DNA of 64,000 nucleotides from an uncultured Alphaproteobacteria bacterium (GTDB taxonomy: Bacteria > Pseudomonadota > Alphaproteobacteria > Micropepsales > Micropepsaceae), in assembly GCA_903837555.1 (NCBI GenBank), contig CAILUV010000074.1, positions 1 through 64,000 on the forward strand, written 5' to 3'. Both the position numbers and the translations under genes were made by a program. This document shows positions 23,871 through 32,128 of the stretch, piece after piece. A model generated the notes under the pieces. The model was not told where the DNA came from, made no database searches, and saw nothing but the letters and a program-made list of their open reading frames with translations. Within the stretch, counting starts at the first letter, position 1, and every line of letters begins with the position of its first letter.

Positions 23871-25235
23871 CTAGGCTGCCGTGCGCGGCAGGTGCATGCG
23901 GGCGCGCAGGCCTCCACCGGGACGGCTTTCCAGCATCACGGCGCCGCCATGGCCTTCGGCAATCGCCTTCACCAGGGTCAGGCCCAGACCGGTGCCGCCG
24001 GTGGCTTCGTTGCGCGAACTCTCCAGCCGGACGAAAGGCTCGAACACCCGCTGGCGGTCGCTTTCGGGAATGCCGGGGCCTTCGTCCTCGACCACCACGT
24101 CATAGCCGTCACCGGCATTGGTGATGCGGACATCCGCCTTGTGACCATAGGCGACCGCATTCTCGACCAGGTTTCGGACAGCCCGCTTGATCTCGTTGGG
24201 GCGGCAGGAAATGGGGGCGGGCGAATGGTTGGCCCAGCTTACCGGCTCCCCGATCTCGTCCAGGTCGGTGCAGAGGCTTTCGACCAGCGCCGACAGGTCC
24301 ACGCTGCGGCGCTGTTCGCCGCCGGCACCCTTGGCGGCGGCCAGAACCTGCTCGGTCAGGGCCTGAAGCTCGTCGAGATTGCGCATCAACCCATCACGCA
24401 GTTCCTCGTCCTGGATGAATTCCAGGTTGATGCGCATGGCGGTCAGCGGCGTGCGCAGGTCGTGGCCGACGGCGGAGAGCAGGTGCCGCTGGCTCTCCAG
24501 CGTCTTGCTGACTTTTGCGGCCATCACATTGAAGGCGATGGCGGCATTGCGCACGTCGTCGGGGCCTTCCTCGGCCACGTGCGGCGCGCCCGAGCCAACC
24601 GCCACGGCGGCGGTGGCAGCGGTGAGTTCCGACAGGGGCCGCACCGCGCGCCGGGCCATGAAGGCGGCGCCCGCGCAAGCCAGTATGCCGGCGACCAGCG
24701 CCGCAATGGTGATCTCCACCGGCCAGACCGGGGTAGGGCGGATGCGAACGCCGCTGATCGAGGTCTGCGAGTCGATCGGCACGATCGTCTGGATCAGCTC
24801 CGTATTTGAACCAAGCGCGCGAGGGCTGAAAGGCCGCAATTCTTCCGGGATATTGGCCAGCGGCTGATGCAGATGTACCCGCACCTCGCTCTTGCGCGGA
24901 TGGCCCTCGGGAAGCGCGTCGGCCAGGCGCTTGGCCAGCGCGGCTTCCTCGGCCGTCATGGGGCGGGTCACGTAACCCTTGGCTTCGCGGAAGCGCCATT
25001 CCACCCGGCTCATATTCTGCATCACCACCAGGCGCGAGGATTGCGGCACCTGGCGCACCGTAGCGGCGACCGCGGCGGTACGGTCGATCATGCGTTCGGT
25101 GTTGAAGTTGCGGGTCTGGGCTTCGCTGTTCTTGTAGAAATAGATCGCGACGCCGATGTTGGAGACCGCCACCGCGGCGGCGGTTATCAGCACCAGTTGC
25201 ACCACCAGGGTGCGCGGCCAAAATCTGAAACGCAT
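23871..25235 (-). CDS. Sensor histidine kinase (EnvZ-like)
   Basis: The 454-residue membrane kinase has a transmembrane helix near 10-33, a periplasmic region to about 170, a second helix near 172-195 and a HAMP segment. The HisKA box is SAVGHDLRTPLTAMR with phospho-acceptor His258. An HATPase domain follows, with NLVENAVAYG, DEGPGIPESD and GGTGLGLTLVKAI. The signal is unknown. It follows its response regulator by 25 nt in one operon. The ATG at 25235 has GAAGGA upstream. Confidence 0.92.
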   Translation of the reverse strand: MRFRFWPRTLVVQLVLITAAAVAVSNIGVAIYFYKNSEAQTRNFNTERMIDRTAAVAATVRQVPQSSRLVVMQNMSRVEWRFREAKGYVTRPMTAEEAALAKRLADALPEGHPRKSEVRVHLHQPLANIPEELRPFSPRALGSNTELIQTIVPIDSQTSISGVRIRPTPVWPVEITIAALVAGILACAGAAFMARRAVRPLSELTAATAAVAVGSGAPHVAEEGPDDVRNAAIAFNVMAAKVSKTLESQRHLLSAVGHDLRTPLTAMRINLEFIQDEELRDGLMRNLDELQALTEQVLAAAKGAGGEQRRSVDLSALVESLCTDLDEIGEPVSWANHSPAPISCRPNEIKRAVRNLVENAVAYGHKADVRITNAGDGYDVVVEDEGPGIPESDRQRVFEPFVRLESSRNEATGGTGLGLTLVKAIAEGHGGAVMLESRPGGGLRARMHLPRTAA

Positions 25236-25260
25236 GCCCAGTCCTTCGTTCTTTGGCCCC

Positions 25261-25989
25261 TCAGGCCATTTCCGGTTCCATCGCGAAGATGTAGCCGCCA
25301 CCCCAGACGGTTTTGATGTAGCGGGGATTCTTGGGGTCCGGCTCGATTTTCTTGCGCAGGCGGCTGACGTGATTGTCGATAGAGCGATCGAACAGGTCGG
25401 CGTCCCGCCCCTTGGTCAGGTCCAGAAGCTGGTTGCGGGTGAGCGCGATCTTGGGCCGCTCCAGCAGCGCCGACAGCAAGCGGAATTCGCCGCTGGACAG
25501 GGGCAGGGCCACGCCGTCCGGCCCGATCAGTTCGCGCTGGCCGGTGTCGAGCATCCATTCGCCGAACCGCACGCGTTCGGCGCCCGGCGGTTTCTGGCGC
25601 GGCGGCAGTGCCTGGGTGCGCCGCAGGACCGCAGCAACGCGCGCGATCAGTTCGCGCGGGCTGAAGGGCTTGGCGATGTAGTCGTCGGCGCCCATTTCCA
25701 GCCCAATGATGCGGTCCACTTCCTCGCCGCGCGCCGTCAGTAGGATGACCGGAATCTGCGTGGTTTCGCGGATCGAGCGGCACAGGCTGAGCCCATCCTC
25801 GCCCGGCATCATGATGTCCAGCACGACAAGATCGATGGCGGCGCCCTTCATCACCTTGCGCGCGCTGGCGGCGTCCTGGGCCGTGGTGGCGCGATAGCTG
25901 TGTTCGCGCAGGTACCGCGCCAGCGGTTCGCGAATGTCGCGCGCATCCTCCACCAGCAGGATATGCGGCTTGGCCTCTTCTTTGATCAT
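25261..25989 (-). CDS. OmpR-family response regulator
   Basis: The 242-residue product has a receiver domain with phospho-acceptor Asp58 (LVVLDIMMPGEDGLS), LTARGEE and the conserved Lys of IAKPFSPREL. It also has an OmpR/PhoB winged-helix domain with LSSGEFRLLSALLE and DRSIDNHVSRLRKKIE. It is the partner of the downstream kinase. The ATG at 25989 (MIKEEAKPHILLVED) is the natural start; the upstream open frame is a different, non-conserved sequence. A small membrane-protein gene lies about 100 bp upstream on the same strand. Confidence 0.93.
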   Translation of the reverse strand: MIKEEAKPHILLVEDARDIREPLARYLREHSYRATTAQDAASARKVMKGAAIDLVVLDIMMPGEDGLSLCRSIRETTQIPVILLTARGEEVDRIIGLEMGADDYIAKPFSPRELIARVAAVLRRTQALPPRQKPPGAERVRFGEWMLDTGQRELIGPDGVALPLSSGEFRLLSALLERPKIALTRNQLLDLTKGRDADLFDRSIDNHVSRLRKKIEPDPKNPRYIKTVWGGGYIFAMEPEMA

Positions 25990-26093
25990 GTGGCGCAATT
26001 TTGCCGTCACGCCCGTACCCCGCGCAAACAAGGATTTGTCGCAAACCCTGTCGAATGGCGCAGTCTCGCTGCTTTGCGCCAAAATACAAACGC

Positions 26094-26231
26094 CTAGAAC
26101 GACACCGCCAGAAACAGCAGCAGGACCACCACCACGCCCGCGAGGCCGGCTGTCCAGGCGATGGGCGCGGGATTGGGCGCTCGCGCGGGATCGGGTTTGG
26201 CGGGCGGCTTGGGGCGGGCGGGGGACGGCAT
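26094..26231 (-). CDS. Small proline-rich single-span membrane protein (45 residues)
   Basis: This short frame reads ATG to TAG as a proline/basic N-terminus (MPSPARPKPPAKPDPARAPN) followed by one strong hydrophobic helix (WTAGLAGVVVVLLLFLAVSF) at the C-terminus. AGGAAA sits 6 nt before the ATG. The layout suggests a tail-anchored or type II mini-protein with a cytosolic N-terminus. It lies just upstream of, and on the same strand as, the response regulator and kinase, so it may share their promoter or modulate the kinase; that is inference. I know no homologue. Confidence 0.55.
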   Translation of the reverse strand: MPSPARPKPPAKPDPARAPNPAPIAWTAGLAGVVVVLLLFLAVSF

Positions 26232-26343
26232 CACGGGTTTCCTGCGGCTCGCCCCCATTCTGGCCCATCAAAAGCCCCGGTACACCCCCTTTGCGGGGAG
26301 GCCCCAATGAGGCAAGATTGTGGTGAACCGGACCCGGGGGGCC

Positions 26344-26847
26344 ATGGAAGACACAGACGGCCGCACCGTTACCGGTCAGGTCAAATGGTTTGATGCCCAT
26401 AAGGGCTATGGCTTCATCACGTCGGTGGACGGGGATGGTGACATCCTGCTGCACCAGACCTGCGTCCGCCAGTCAGGCTTCAAGCAGGCCTTTGAAGGCG
26501 CGTCGGTGGTGTGCGAGGCCGTGAAAGGTCCGCGCGGCCTGCAGGCCAGCCGCATCCTGTCCCTGGACAATTCGACCGCCCAGGTGATGCCGATCGCCAG
26601 CGAGCGGGGCCCGCGCTATGTCGCCGAGCCGCGCGGCCCGGCGCAGGAAGGCACAGTGAAGTGGTTCAACCGCGCCAAGGGATACGGCTTTGTCAGCCGC
26701 GGCCCGGGCACCGCCGATATCTTCGTGCATATGGAAACCCTGCGCCGCTGCAATATCCGCGAGCTCGCGGAAGGCCAGCGGGTGGAGGTGCGGATCGGCG
26801 ACGGCCCCAAGGGCGAGCTGGTTGCAGAAATCGCGGTCCTGGACTGA
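26344..26847 (+). CDS. Double cold-shock-domain protein
   Basis: The 167-residue product contains two cold-shock domains, at about 8-70 ([17 protein letters not shown]) and 100-165 ([17 protein letters not shown], then [13 protein letters not shown]), joined by a linker. Both keep the RNP1-type KGYGF motif, while the first domain has LLHQTCVRQ where RNP2 is usual. Such tandem proteins are common in alphaproteobacteria and bind single-stranded RNA or DNA. An in-frame GTG at 26320 is an alternative start. It is divergent from the small membrane-protein gene. Confidence 0.88.
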   Translation: MEDTDGRTVTGQVKWFDAHKGYGFITSVDGDGDILLHQTCVRQSGFKQAFEGASVVCEAVKGPRGLQASRILSLDNSTAQVMPIASERGPRYVAEPRGPAQEGTVKWFNRAKGYGFVSRGPGTADIFVHMETLRRCNIRELAEGQRVEVRIGDGPKGELVAEIAVLD

Positions 26848-26897
26848 CCGTTGTTCGGGCGTTGCTTTTGCGCTGGCCCGCGCGATAGTCCTGCACC

Positions 26898-27701
26898 ATG
26901 CGCCTGTTCCTGAGCTTCATCCTGCTGTTGCTTTGCGCCGCCCCTCATGAGGCGTTGACGCAGGCACAGAAATGCCCCGTCGCCAAAACACTGTCGTTCC
27001 AGGTGGAAAAGCAGATCCGCCGCGACACGCTGGGCTTCACGCAAGGGCTGGAAGTCGACCGCGGGACGCTGCTGGAAAGCACCGGCAACCTGTTCGGCGA
27101 CACCCGCATCAATCGCATCGATCCGGCCACCGGCAAGGTCACGCAGCTCATGAATGCGGGAAAACGCTATTTCGGCGAAGGCGTGACGGTGCTGGGCGAG
27201 CGCATCTATCAGCTCTCCTGGCGGGAAGGGCGCGTCTTCGTCTTCGACCGCCAGATGCGGGCGCTGGGTGAATTCGAGAACCCGCGCGACGGCTGGGGGC
27301 TGGCCAACGACGGCAAGCGCCTGATCGTCAGCGATGGCTCCAGCCGGCTGTTCTTTCACGCGCCTCAGGATTTCAGGACGCTGGGTTCAGTGCGCGTCAC
27401 CCGCAACGGGCGCCATATCGACAGCCTCAACGAGCTGGAATTCGCGCAAGGTTCGGTGTGGGCCAACGTGTTCCAGGACTGGGATATCGTGCGCATCAAC
27501 CCGACGACGGGCTGCGTCGAAGCCAGCGCCGACCTGCGGCCGCTGCGGCAGCGGATGAACACGGCCGAGCGCCGATACATCGAATCTGAGTCCAATTTCG
27601 TGCTCAACGGCATCGCCCACGACCCGGCCACCGGGCAGTTCATTCTGACCGGAAAAAACTGGCCCAGCCTGTTTTTCGGGCGGTTTGTGGAGCTTAATTG
27701 A
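26898..27701 (+). CDS. Glutaminyl-peptide cyclotransferase, exported
   Basis: The 267-residue product has a signal peptide (MRLFLSFILLLLCAAPHEAL) and the plant/bacterial-type glutamine cyclotransferase beta-propeller: TLGFTQGLEVDRGTLLESTG, RYFGEGVTVLGERIYQLSWREG, DGWGLANDGKRLIVSDGSS, LNELEFAQGSVWANV and FVLNGIAHDPATGQFILTGKNW. It would convert N-terminal glutamine to pyroglutamate on periplasmic peptides. The stop codon overlaps the -35 element of the downstream tRNA-Pro promoter. Confidence 0.9.
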   Translation: MRLFLSFILLLLCAAPHEALTQAQKCPVAKTLSFQVEKQIRRDTLGFTQGLEVDRGTLLESTGNLFGDTRINRIDPATGKVTQLMNAGKRYFGEGVTVLGERIYQLSWREGRVFVFDRQMRALGEFENPRDGWGLANDGKRLIVSDGSSRLFFHAPQDFRTLGSVRVTRNGRHIDSLNELEFAQGSVWANVFQDWDIVRINPTTGCVEASADLRPLRQRMNTAERRYIESESNFVLNGIAHDPATGQFILTGKNWPSLFFGRFVELN

Positions 27702-27726
27702 CGGTTGAGGGCCCAGCGTGTAATCC
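27698..27726 (+). promoter_or_regulatory. Promoter of tRNA-Pro
   Basis: TTGACG (27698-27703) and TAATCC (27721-27726) are 17 bp apart and end 12 nt before the tRNA. The -35 overlaps the stop codon of the cyclotransferase gene. Confidence 0.6.
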
Positions 27727-27738
27727 CCCTGAGGCGAT

Positions 27739-27815
27739 CGAGGCGTAGCTCAGCCTGGTAGAGCACTAGCTTTGGGAGCTAGGGGCCGTTGGTTCGAATC
27801 CAGCCGCCTCGACCA
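27739..27815 (+). tRNA. tRNA-Pro (anticodon TGG)
   Basis: A 77-nt cloverleaf with encoded CCA. Acceptor CGAGGCG pairs with CGCCTCG, the anticodon stem CTAGC/GCTAG holds loop TTTGGGA with TGG at 34-36, and the T loop is TTCGAAT. A 14-bp-arm palindrome follows immediately. Confidence 0.97.
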
Positions 27816-27847
27816 ATTTATTTTCGCGCGAATGCGCGAAAATAAAT
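27816..27847. repeat. Perfect inverted repeat directly after tRNA-Pro
   Basis: ATTTATTTTCGCGC (27816-27829) and GCGCGAAAATAAAT (27834-27847) are perfect 14-bp arms around GAAT, starting on the base after CCA. It may act as a tRNA 3' processing or termination signal, although the U-rich part is inside the 5' arm and no T-run follows. Confidence 0.7.
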
Positions 27848-27921
27848 GCCAAGCCCGCCCGCGCGTCAGCGACTTGAGGGCGGGCGCGGCAGGGAGCGCA
27901 GGATGGAGTTTGAGAGGCACA

Positions 27922-28227
27922 ATGCGCGCGCGTATTTACAGACGGGCCAAGAACGCCATGCAGTCGGGCAAGGCCCGCACCAAGATGTGGCAGCTCGAAT
28001 ACGAACCGGAAACGGCGCGTACCGTCGATCCGCTGATGGGCTGGACCTCGTCGAACGACATGCGCCAGCAGCTCAGCCTGGAATTCGACACGGCGGAGGA
28101 GGCGGTGGCCTATGCCACGGCCAACAACATCCCCTATCAGGTGTTCGAGCCGCATGTCGCCACGCCCAAGCCCAAGGCCTATTCGGACAATTTCAAGTTC
28201 GACCGCAAGGTGCCCTGGTCGCATTGA
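27922..28227 (+). CDS. NDUFS4-like NADH dehydrogenase (complex I) accessory subunit
   Basis: The 101-residue product matches the ETC complex I conserved region (NDUFS4/18-kDa subunit): RIYRRAKNAMQSGKARTKMWQLEYEP, PLMGWTSSNDMRQQLSLEF, the EEAVAYATANNIPYQVFEP block, and the end YSDNFKFDRKVPWSH. This accessory subunit is shared by alphaproteobacteria and mitochondria and supports NADH-module assembly. No nuo genes are nearby. The ATG at 27922 has GAGAGG upstream; the longer frame would start inside tRNA-Pro. Confidence 0.9.
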   Translation: MRARIYRRAKNAMQSGKARTKMWQLEYEPETARTVDPLMGWTSSNDMRQQLSLEFDTAEEAVAYATANNIPYQVFEPHVATPKPKAYSDNFKFDRKVPWSH

Positions 28228-28237
28228 CCCATCCTCC

Positions 28238-28310
28238 ATGGCCGGGCTTGACCCGGCCATCCATGGGATGATGCCGCGCGGCACTGGATGGGCGGGTCAG
28301 GCCCGCCCAT
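28238..28310. repeat. Pair of 9-bp-arm hairpins between the NDUFS4-like gene and tRNA-Arg
   Basis: ATGGCCGGG-CTTGA-CCCGGCCAT (28238-28260) and ATGGGCGGG-TCAGG-CCCGCCCAT (28288-28310) are both perfect 9-bp stems with 5-nt loops. They resemble each other and the CCGGGCTTGACCCGG-type intergenic palindromes found in alphaproteobacteria. Confidence 0.65.
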
Positions 28311-28350
28311 GGTGAGAATAAATAGGATTTCGGTTTAAACTCACTTCAAC

Positions 28351-28427
<77 letters not shown>

Positions 28428-28431
28428 TCTT

Positions 28432-28758
28432 CTATCTACGTGTTACGTCGTCGATCCAGCCAAGATAATCCTTTAACCCCGCCGTAAACGGCGTGCCGAC
28501 AATCTGCGGCACGCTGTAGGGATGCACCGTCTTGATGCGGACAATCGCGTCGTCGAACAGGGCGGTTCGGGTCTTGATCAGCAGCAGTAGTTCCGCCTCG
28601 TTCTGCGTCCTGCCATCCCAGACATAGAAACTTTCGATCGGCAGAAGCTGCACGCAGGCGGCGAGCTTTTCGTCCAGCAACAGATTGGCGATTCTGGTGG
28701 CGTCGTCGCGCGACGGCACGGTGGTCAGCAGCATGCCGTAGTCGGCAGGCACACTCAT
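28432..28758 (-). CDS. cutA: Divalent-cation tolerance protein CutA
   Basis: The 108-residue product is a CutA1 trimer-forming protein: LLTTVPSRDDATRIANLLLDEKLAACVQLLPIES, then YVWDGRTQNEAELLLLIKT and VKTVHPYSVPQIVGTP-like sequence (here IKTVHPYSVPQIVGTPFTAG). It is linked to copper and divalent-metal tolerance, with an unclear mechanism. The start overlaps the AI-2E transporter stop by 4 nt, so it is the last gene of a long minus-strand block. Confidence 0.93.
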   Translation of the reverse strand: MSVPADYGMLLTTVPSRDDATRIANLLLDEKLAACVQLLPIESFYVWDGRTQNEAELLLLIKTRTALFDDAIVRIKTVHPYSVPQIVGTPFTAGLKDYLGWIDDVTRR

Positions 28759-30602
28759 TTCGCCGCAAGCTTGGGATGGGGCGCGCGGCGGGCAAAGGCC
28801 AGGATGTGCTGCACCGTTTCGGTCAGGCCGGTGGTGACGATGTCGCTTTCGGTGGCTTCGATGCCGTCCAGATAGCGGGAATTGTCGCCGGCCAGACCCC
28901 AGAAGATCGCGATCACCGGCACCCCGGGCATATGCTTGCGCAGGCGGCGCACCTGATAGCGGGCATTCTTGAACGTGCCCGGTTCCAGATATGACACACA
29001 GGTCAGCTTCACGCCGTCGCCGGAAAGCTCGGCGATGTTGGTCGCCGATGTTTCGTCCGACGACACCACGCGTGCGCCCACGCCGTGCTTGCCCAGCATG
29101 TCCACCAGCAGCAGCGCCGCGGCTTCATCCAGCGGTCCGCGTCCGGCGACGCACAGCACGGGGGCGAGATCTGGATCGCGCCAGTCAGGAGCAAGATCGC
29201 TGCCCGCATGGTCATCCTTGCGGTCGGACAGATTGACGATCAGGCCTTTGATGGCGTCGTGGATGCGTTCCTGGCGCATCGGGTCCAGCACGCCGCGGTC
29301 CACGTCGGCTTGGGCCAGCATCAGGGCGCGCGCGGCCACTTCGTCGTAATACGCCGACAGCGAATTGTGTTTCAGGAAGGCTTCGGCCTCATCGGCGGCT
29401 TCGTCCGGATCGTTGGCCAGCATGCGCAGATACAGGCTTTCCTCGGCGCTTAGCGCCGGGCGGTCGCCCAGCATCACGTCCAGGAATTTCAGGCTTTCGA
29501 CATGACGGCTGAACACCACAAAGCACATGGTCAGCGGCGTGGAGAGCAGCAGCCCGACCGGCCCCCACAGCCAGGTCCAGAACACGGCCGCCACCACCAC
29601 CGCCACTGCTGACAGGCCCATGCTGCGGCCATACAGGAACGGCTCGACGCCCTGACCGGTAATGGCGTCAACCACGAGATACAACAGCATGGTCTGGAAC
29701 ATCATGCTCCAGCCGGGGTCCACCGCCAGCGCCAGGGTGAAAGGAAACAGGAAGGCCAGTGGCACGCCGACATAGGGCACAAAGCGCATCAGCCCCGACA
29801 TCAGGCCCCACAGGCCGGCATTGGGAATGCCGATCATCCAGAGCCCGACGCCGATCACCAGTCCGAAACAGACATTGGTGCAGGTCTGCAACAGCAGATA
29901 GCGCGACAGGCGCGTACCCGCTTCGTCCAGCGCAATGGTGGTGCGCTGCATGTCGCGCGAGCCCGCCAGCCGCACGATGCGGTCGCGCAAATCGTCTCGC
30001 TGCAACAGGATGAAGCCGACAAAGACCAGCACCAGCACGATCAGTCCCAGCGGCGCCAGCAGTGGTCCCAGAACGGTCTGCGCCATCGACCAGGGGGCGA
30101 CCGAGGTGCGGCGGATGATGACGGGTATCGGCTTGACCGTGTCGGTGGATGTGAGGGCTTCCTCGGCCCGGCTGCCGCCGGTGATCTGTTCGGCCAGGTT
30201 TTCCACGGTGCGGTTCAGCCGCACAACGGTGTTGCTGTTGACCGCCCCGCCGACCACCGACTGGATTTTGTTGGAAAGGTTGGTCTGATAGCCCGGAAGT
30301 TCCGCCGCCAGCTTGGCGAGCTGCGAGCCCATGAAGGTGCCGAGCGAGGTCAGAACCACGATCGCCAGCATCACGCTGATCAGCACGGGAAGGACGTTGC
30401 CAAGATGCCAGCGCTTCAGCAGGCCGACCAGCGGCGCCAGCGCAAATGACATCAGCACCGCCAGTGCCAGCGGCATCAGCACGGGGCGGCCGAAATAGAT
30501 GCCCGACACCACCACCGCCGCAATAACCGCCAGCATGAACTTGCGGGTAAGCGAGTCCGTCGAGGGTCCGACGGGTAGGGGTTGGGTCTTCAGCTCGGCC
30601 AT
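28755..30602 (-). CDS. AI-2E/PerM family transporter with C-terminal soluble domain
   Basis: The 615-residue product starts with the AI-2E (PerM) permease fold: several helices in the first 110 residues, an extracytosolic stretch, and a second helical bundle to about 360 with MSGLMRFVPYVGVPLAFLFPF and GQGVEPFLYGRSMGLSAV. Past about 460 it adds a soluble domain with VLCVAGRGPLDEAAALLLVDML and VPVIAIFWGLAGDNSR. This domain looks like a Rossmann or B12-binding-like fold without a clear cobalamin histidine. The added domain is unusual and may sense a ligand. The substrate is unknown; family members move small solutes or ions. Confidence 0.82.
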   Translation of the reverse strand: MAELKTQPLPVGPSTDSLTRKFMLAVIAAVVVSGIYFGRPVLMPLALAVLMSFALAPLVGLLKRWHLGNVLPVLISVMLAIVVLTSLGTFMGSQLAKLAAELPGYQTNLSNKIQSVVGGAVNSNTVVRLNRTVENLAEQITGGSRAEEALTSTDTVKPIPVIIRRTSVAPWSMAQTVLGPLLAPLGLIVLVLVFVGFILLQRDDLRDRIVRLAGSRDMQRTTIALDEAGTRLSRYLLLQTCTNVCFGLVIGVGLWMIGIPNAGLWGLMSGLMRFVPYVGVPLAFLFPFTLALAVDPGWSMMFQTMLLYLVVDAITGQGVEPFLYGRSMGLSAVAVVVAAVFWTWLWGPVGLLLSTPLTMCFVVFSRHVESLKFLDVMLGDRPALSAEESLYLRMLANDPDEAADEAEAFLKHNSLSAYYDEVAARALMLAQADVDRGVLDPMRQERIHDAIKGLIVNLSDRKDDHAGSDLAPDWRDPDLAPVLCVAGRGPLDEAAALLLVDMLGKHGVGARVVSSDETSATNIAELSGDGVKLTCVSYLEPGTFKNARYQVRRLRKHMPGVPVIAIFWGLAGDNSRYLDGIEATESDIVTTGLTETVQHILAFARRAPHPKLAAK

Positions 30603-30629
30603 GGCCAGACTATAACCCGCCGGGAGCGG

Positions 30630-30977
30630 TTACGCCTCAGCGCGTTTGCGGAAAAAGCAGCTTGGCGCCCCGGTGTGGCAGGCCGGACCCATCTGGTCGA
30701 CCTTCAGCAGCAGCACGTCGCCGTCGCAATCGACATAGGCCTCGATCAGGTGCTGGTGATGGCCGCTGGTTTCGCCCTTGGTCCAGACCGACTGGCGCGA
30801 GCGCGACCAGTAGGTGACCCGTCCCGTGGCAAGGGTCATGTCCAGCGTCTGGCGGTTCATCCAGGCGAACATCAGGACCTGGCCGGTGGCTGTACTCTGG
30901 GCGATGACCGGCACCAGGCCCTTGTCGTCGAATTTGACGGTGGAGACGAAGTCGGCATGGGTCAGAAGGTCGGTCAT
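30630..30977 (-). CDS. hisI: Phosphoribosyl-AMP cyclohydrolase
   Basis: HisI opens the purine ring of phosphoribosyl-AMP in histidine synthesis. The 115-residue monofunctional product has VLMFAWMNRQTLDMTLATG, YWSRSRQSVWTKGETSGHHQ and the zinc cysteines in VDCDGD and PACHTGAPSC. It overlaps metC by 4 nt (ATGA) rather than lying in a his cluster, so it is co-expressed with sulfur genes here. No hisE domain is fused. Confidence 0.95.
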   Translation of the reverse strand: MTDLLTHADFVSTVKFDDKGLVPVIAQSTATGQVLMFAWMNRQTLDMTLATGRVTYWSRSRQSVWTKGETSGHHQHLIEAYVDCDGDVLLLKVDQMGPACHTGAPSCFFRKRAEA

Positions 30978-32128
30978 ATCTTCTCTTTCAGTCTGGCCAG
31001 GCCCTTTTCCAGATCGGCGATCAGGTCGCCGGCGTCTTCCAGGCCCGCATGAAGGCGCAGCACCGGCCCTTCCGCGGCGAAGGTTCCGGTGCTGCGCCTG
31101 ATATGGGCCGGAACGATCAGGCTTTCAAACCCGCCCCAGGAATAACCGATGCCGAAATGCTGCAACCCGTCAACGAAGGCGGCGACGGCCGCTTCGGGTG
31201 CCGGTTTCAGCACCAGCCCGAACAGGCCGCAGGCGCCGGAAAAGTCGCGCTTCCACAGGGCATGGCCGGGATCGCTTTCCAGTGCCGGGTGCAACACGCG
31301 CGCGACTTCGGGGCGCGCCGCCAGCCAGCGGGCCAGTGCCAGTCCGGTTTCCTGGTGCCGCGCCAGCCGCACGGGCAGGGTGCGCAGGCCGCGCAGGGCC
31401 AGGAAGCAGTCGTCGCCGCTGGCATAAAGGCCCAGATTGCCATGGGTCTCGTGCAGCTGCGCCGCATGGCTGTCATTGGCGCTGACATAGCCCAGCATCA
31501 CATCGGCATGACCACCGACATATTTGGTGGCCGCCTGGATCGACAGGTCCACGCCATGCTTGAGCGGCTGGAAGAACACCGGCGTCGCCCAGGTATTGTC
31601 CATCAGCACAGAGACGTTTTTGGCATGGGCGGCTTTGGCGATGGCGGGAATGTCCTGCACTTCAAAGGTCAACGAACCGGGGCTTTCGCAGAACACGGCT
31701 TTGGTGTTGGGCTTCAGCAGCGGCGCGACGTCTTCGGTGGGCGCATAATATGTTGTTTCCACGCCAAAGCGCTTGAGCGTGGTTTCGCAGAAGGTCTTGG
31801 TCGGCTCATAGGCGCTGTCCACCATCAACAGGTGGTCGCCTGCGCCGCAAACCGACAGGATGGCGACGGCATTGGCGTTCAACCCGGACGGCACGGTGAC
31901 GGTGCGAGCCGCGCCTTCCAGCGCGTTGATGGCAGCTTCAAACGAGCGCGTGGTGGGCGTGCCGCGTCGGCCATAGGTGTAGGGCTGCTTGTTGGCTTTC
32001 AGCGCCGCCAGGTCGGGATAAAGGATGGTGGAGGCGCGATAGACCGGCGTGTTGACCACGCCGAAATGTTCGTCGCTCATGCGTCCCAGCGACACGGCCT
32101 TGGTTTCGGGCTTGTCCTTGTCCTCCAT
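30974..32128 (-). CDS. metC: Cystathionine beta-lyase
   Basis: The 384-residue PLP enzyme of the Cys/Met metabolism family cleaves cystathionine to homocysteine, and can release H2S from cysteine. It has TYGRRGTPTTRSFEAAINALEG, YEPTKTFCETTLKRFG, DNTWATPVFFQPLKHGVDL and Lys202 in ATKYVGGHADVM. The pattern is that of MetC rather than MetB. The ATG at 32128 shares one base with the transporter stop (TGATG). A longer open frame upstream is only an alternate reading of the transporter gene. Confidence 0.92.
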   Translation of the reverse strand: MEDKDKPETKAVSLGRMSDEHFGVVNTPVYRASTILYPDLAALKANKQPYTYGRRGTPTTRSFEAAINALEGAARTVTVPSGLNANAVAILSVCGAGDHLLMVDSAYEPTKTFCETTLKRFGVETTYYAPTEDVAPLLKPNTKAVFCESPGSLTFEVQDIPAIAKAAHAKNVSVLMDNTWATPVFFQPLKHGVDLSIQAATKYVGGHADVMLGYVSANDSHAAQLHETHGNLGLYASGDDCFLALRGLRTLPVRLARHQETGLALARWLAARPEVARVLHPALESDPGHALWKRDFSGACGLFGLVLKPAPEAAVAAFVDGLQHFGIGYSWGGFESLIVPAHIRRSTGTFAAEGPVLRLHAGLEDAGDLIADLEKGLARLKEKI

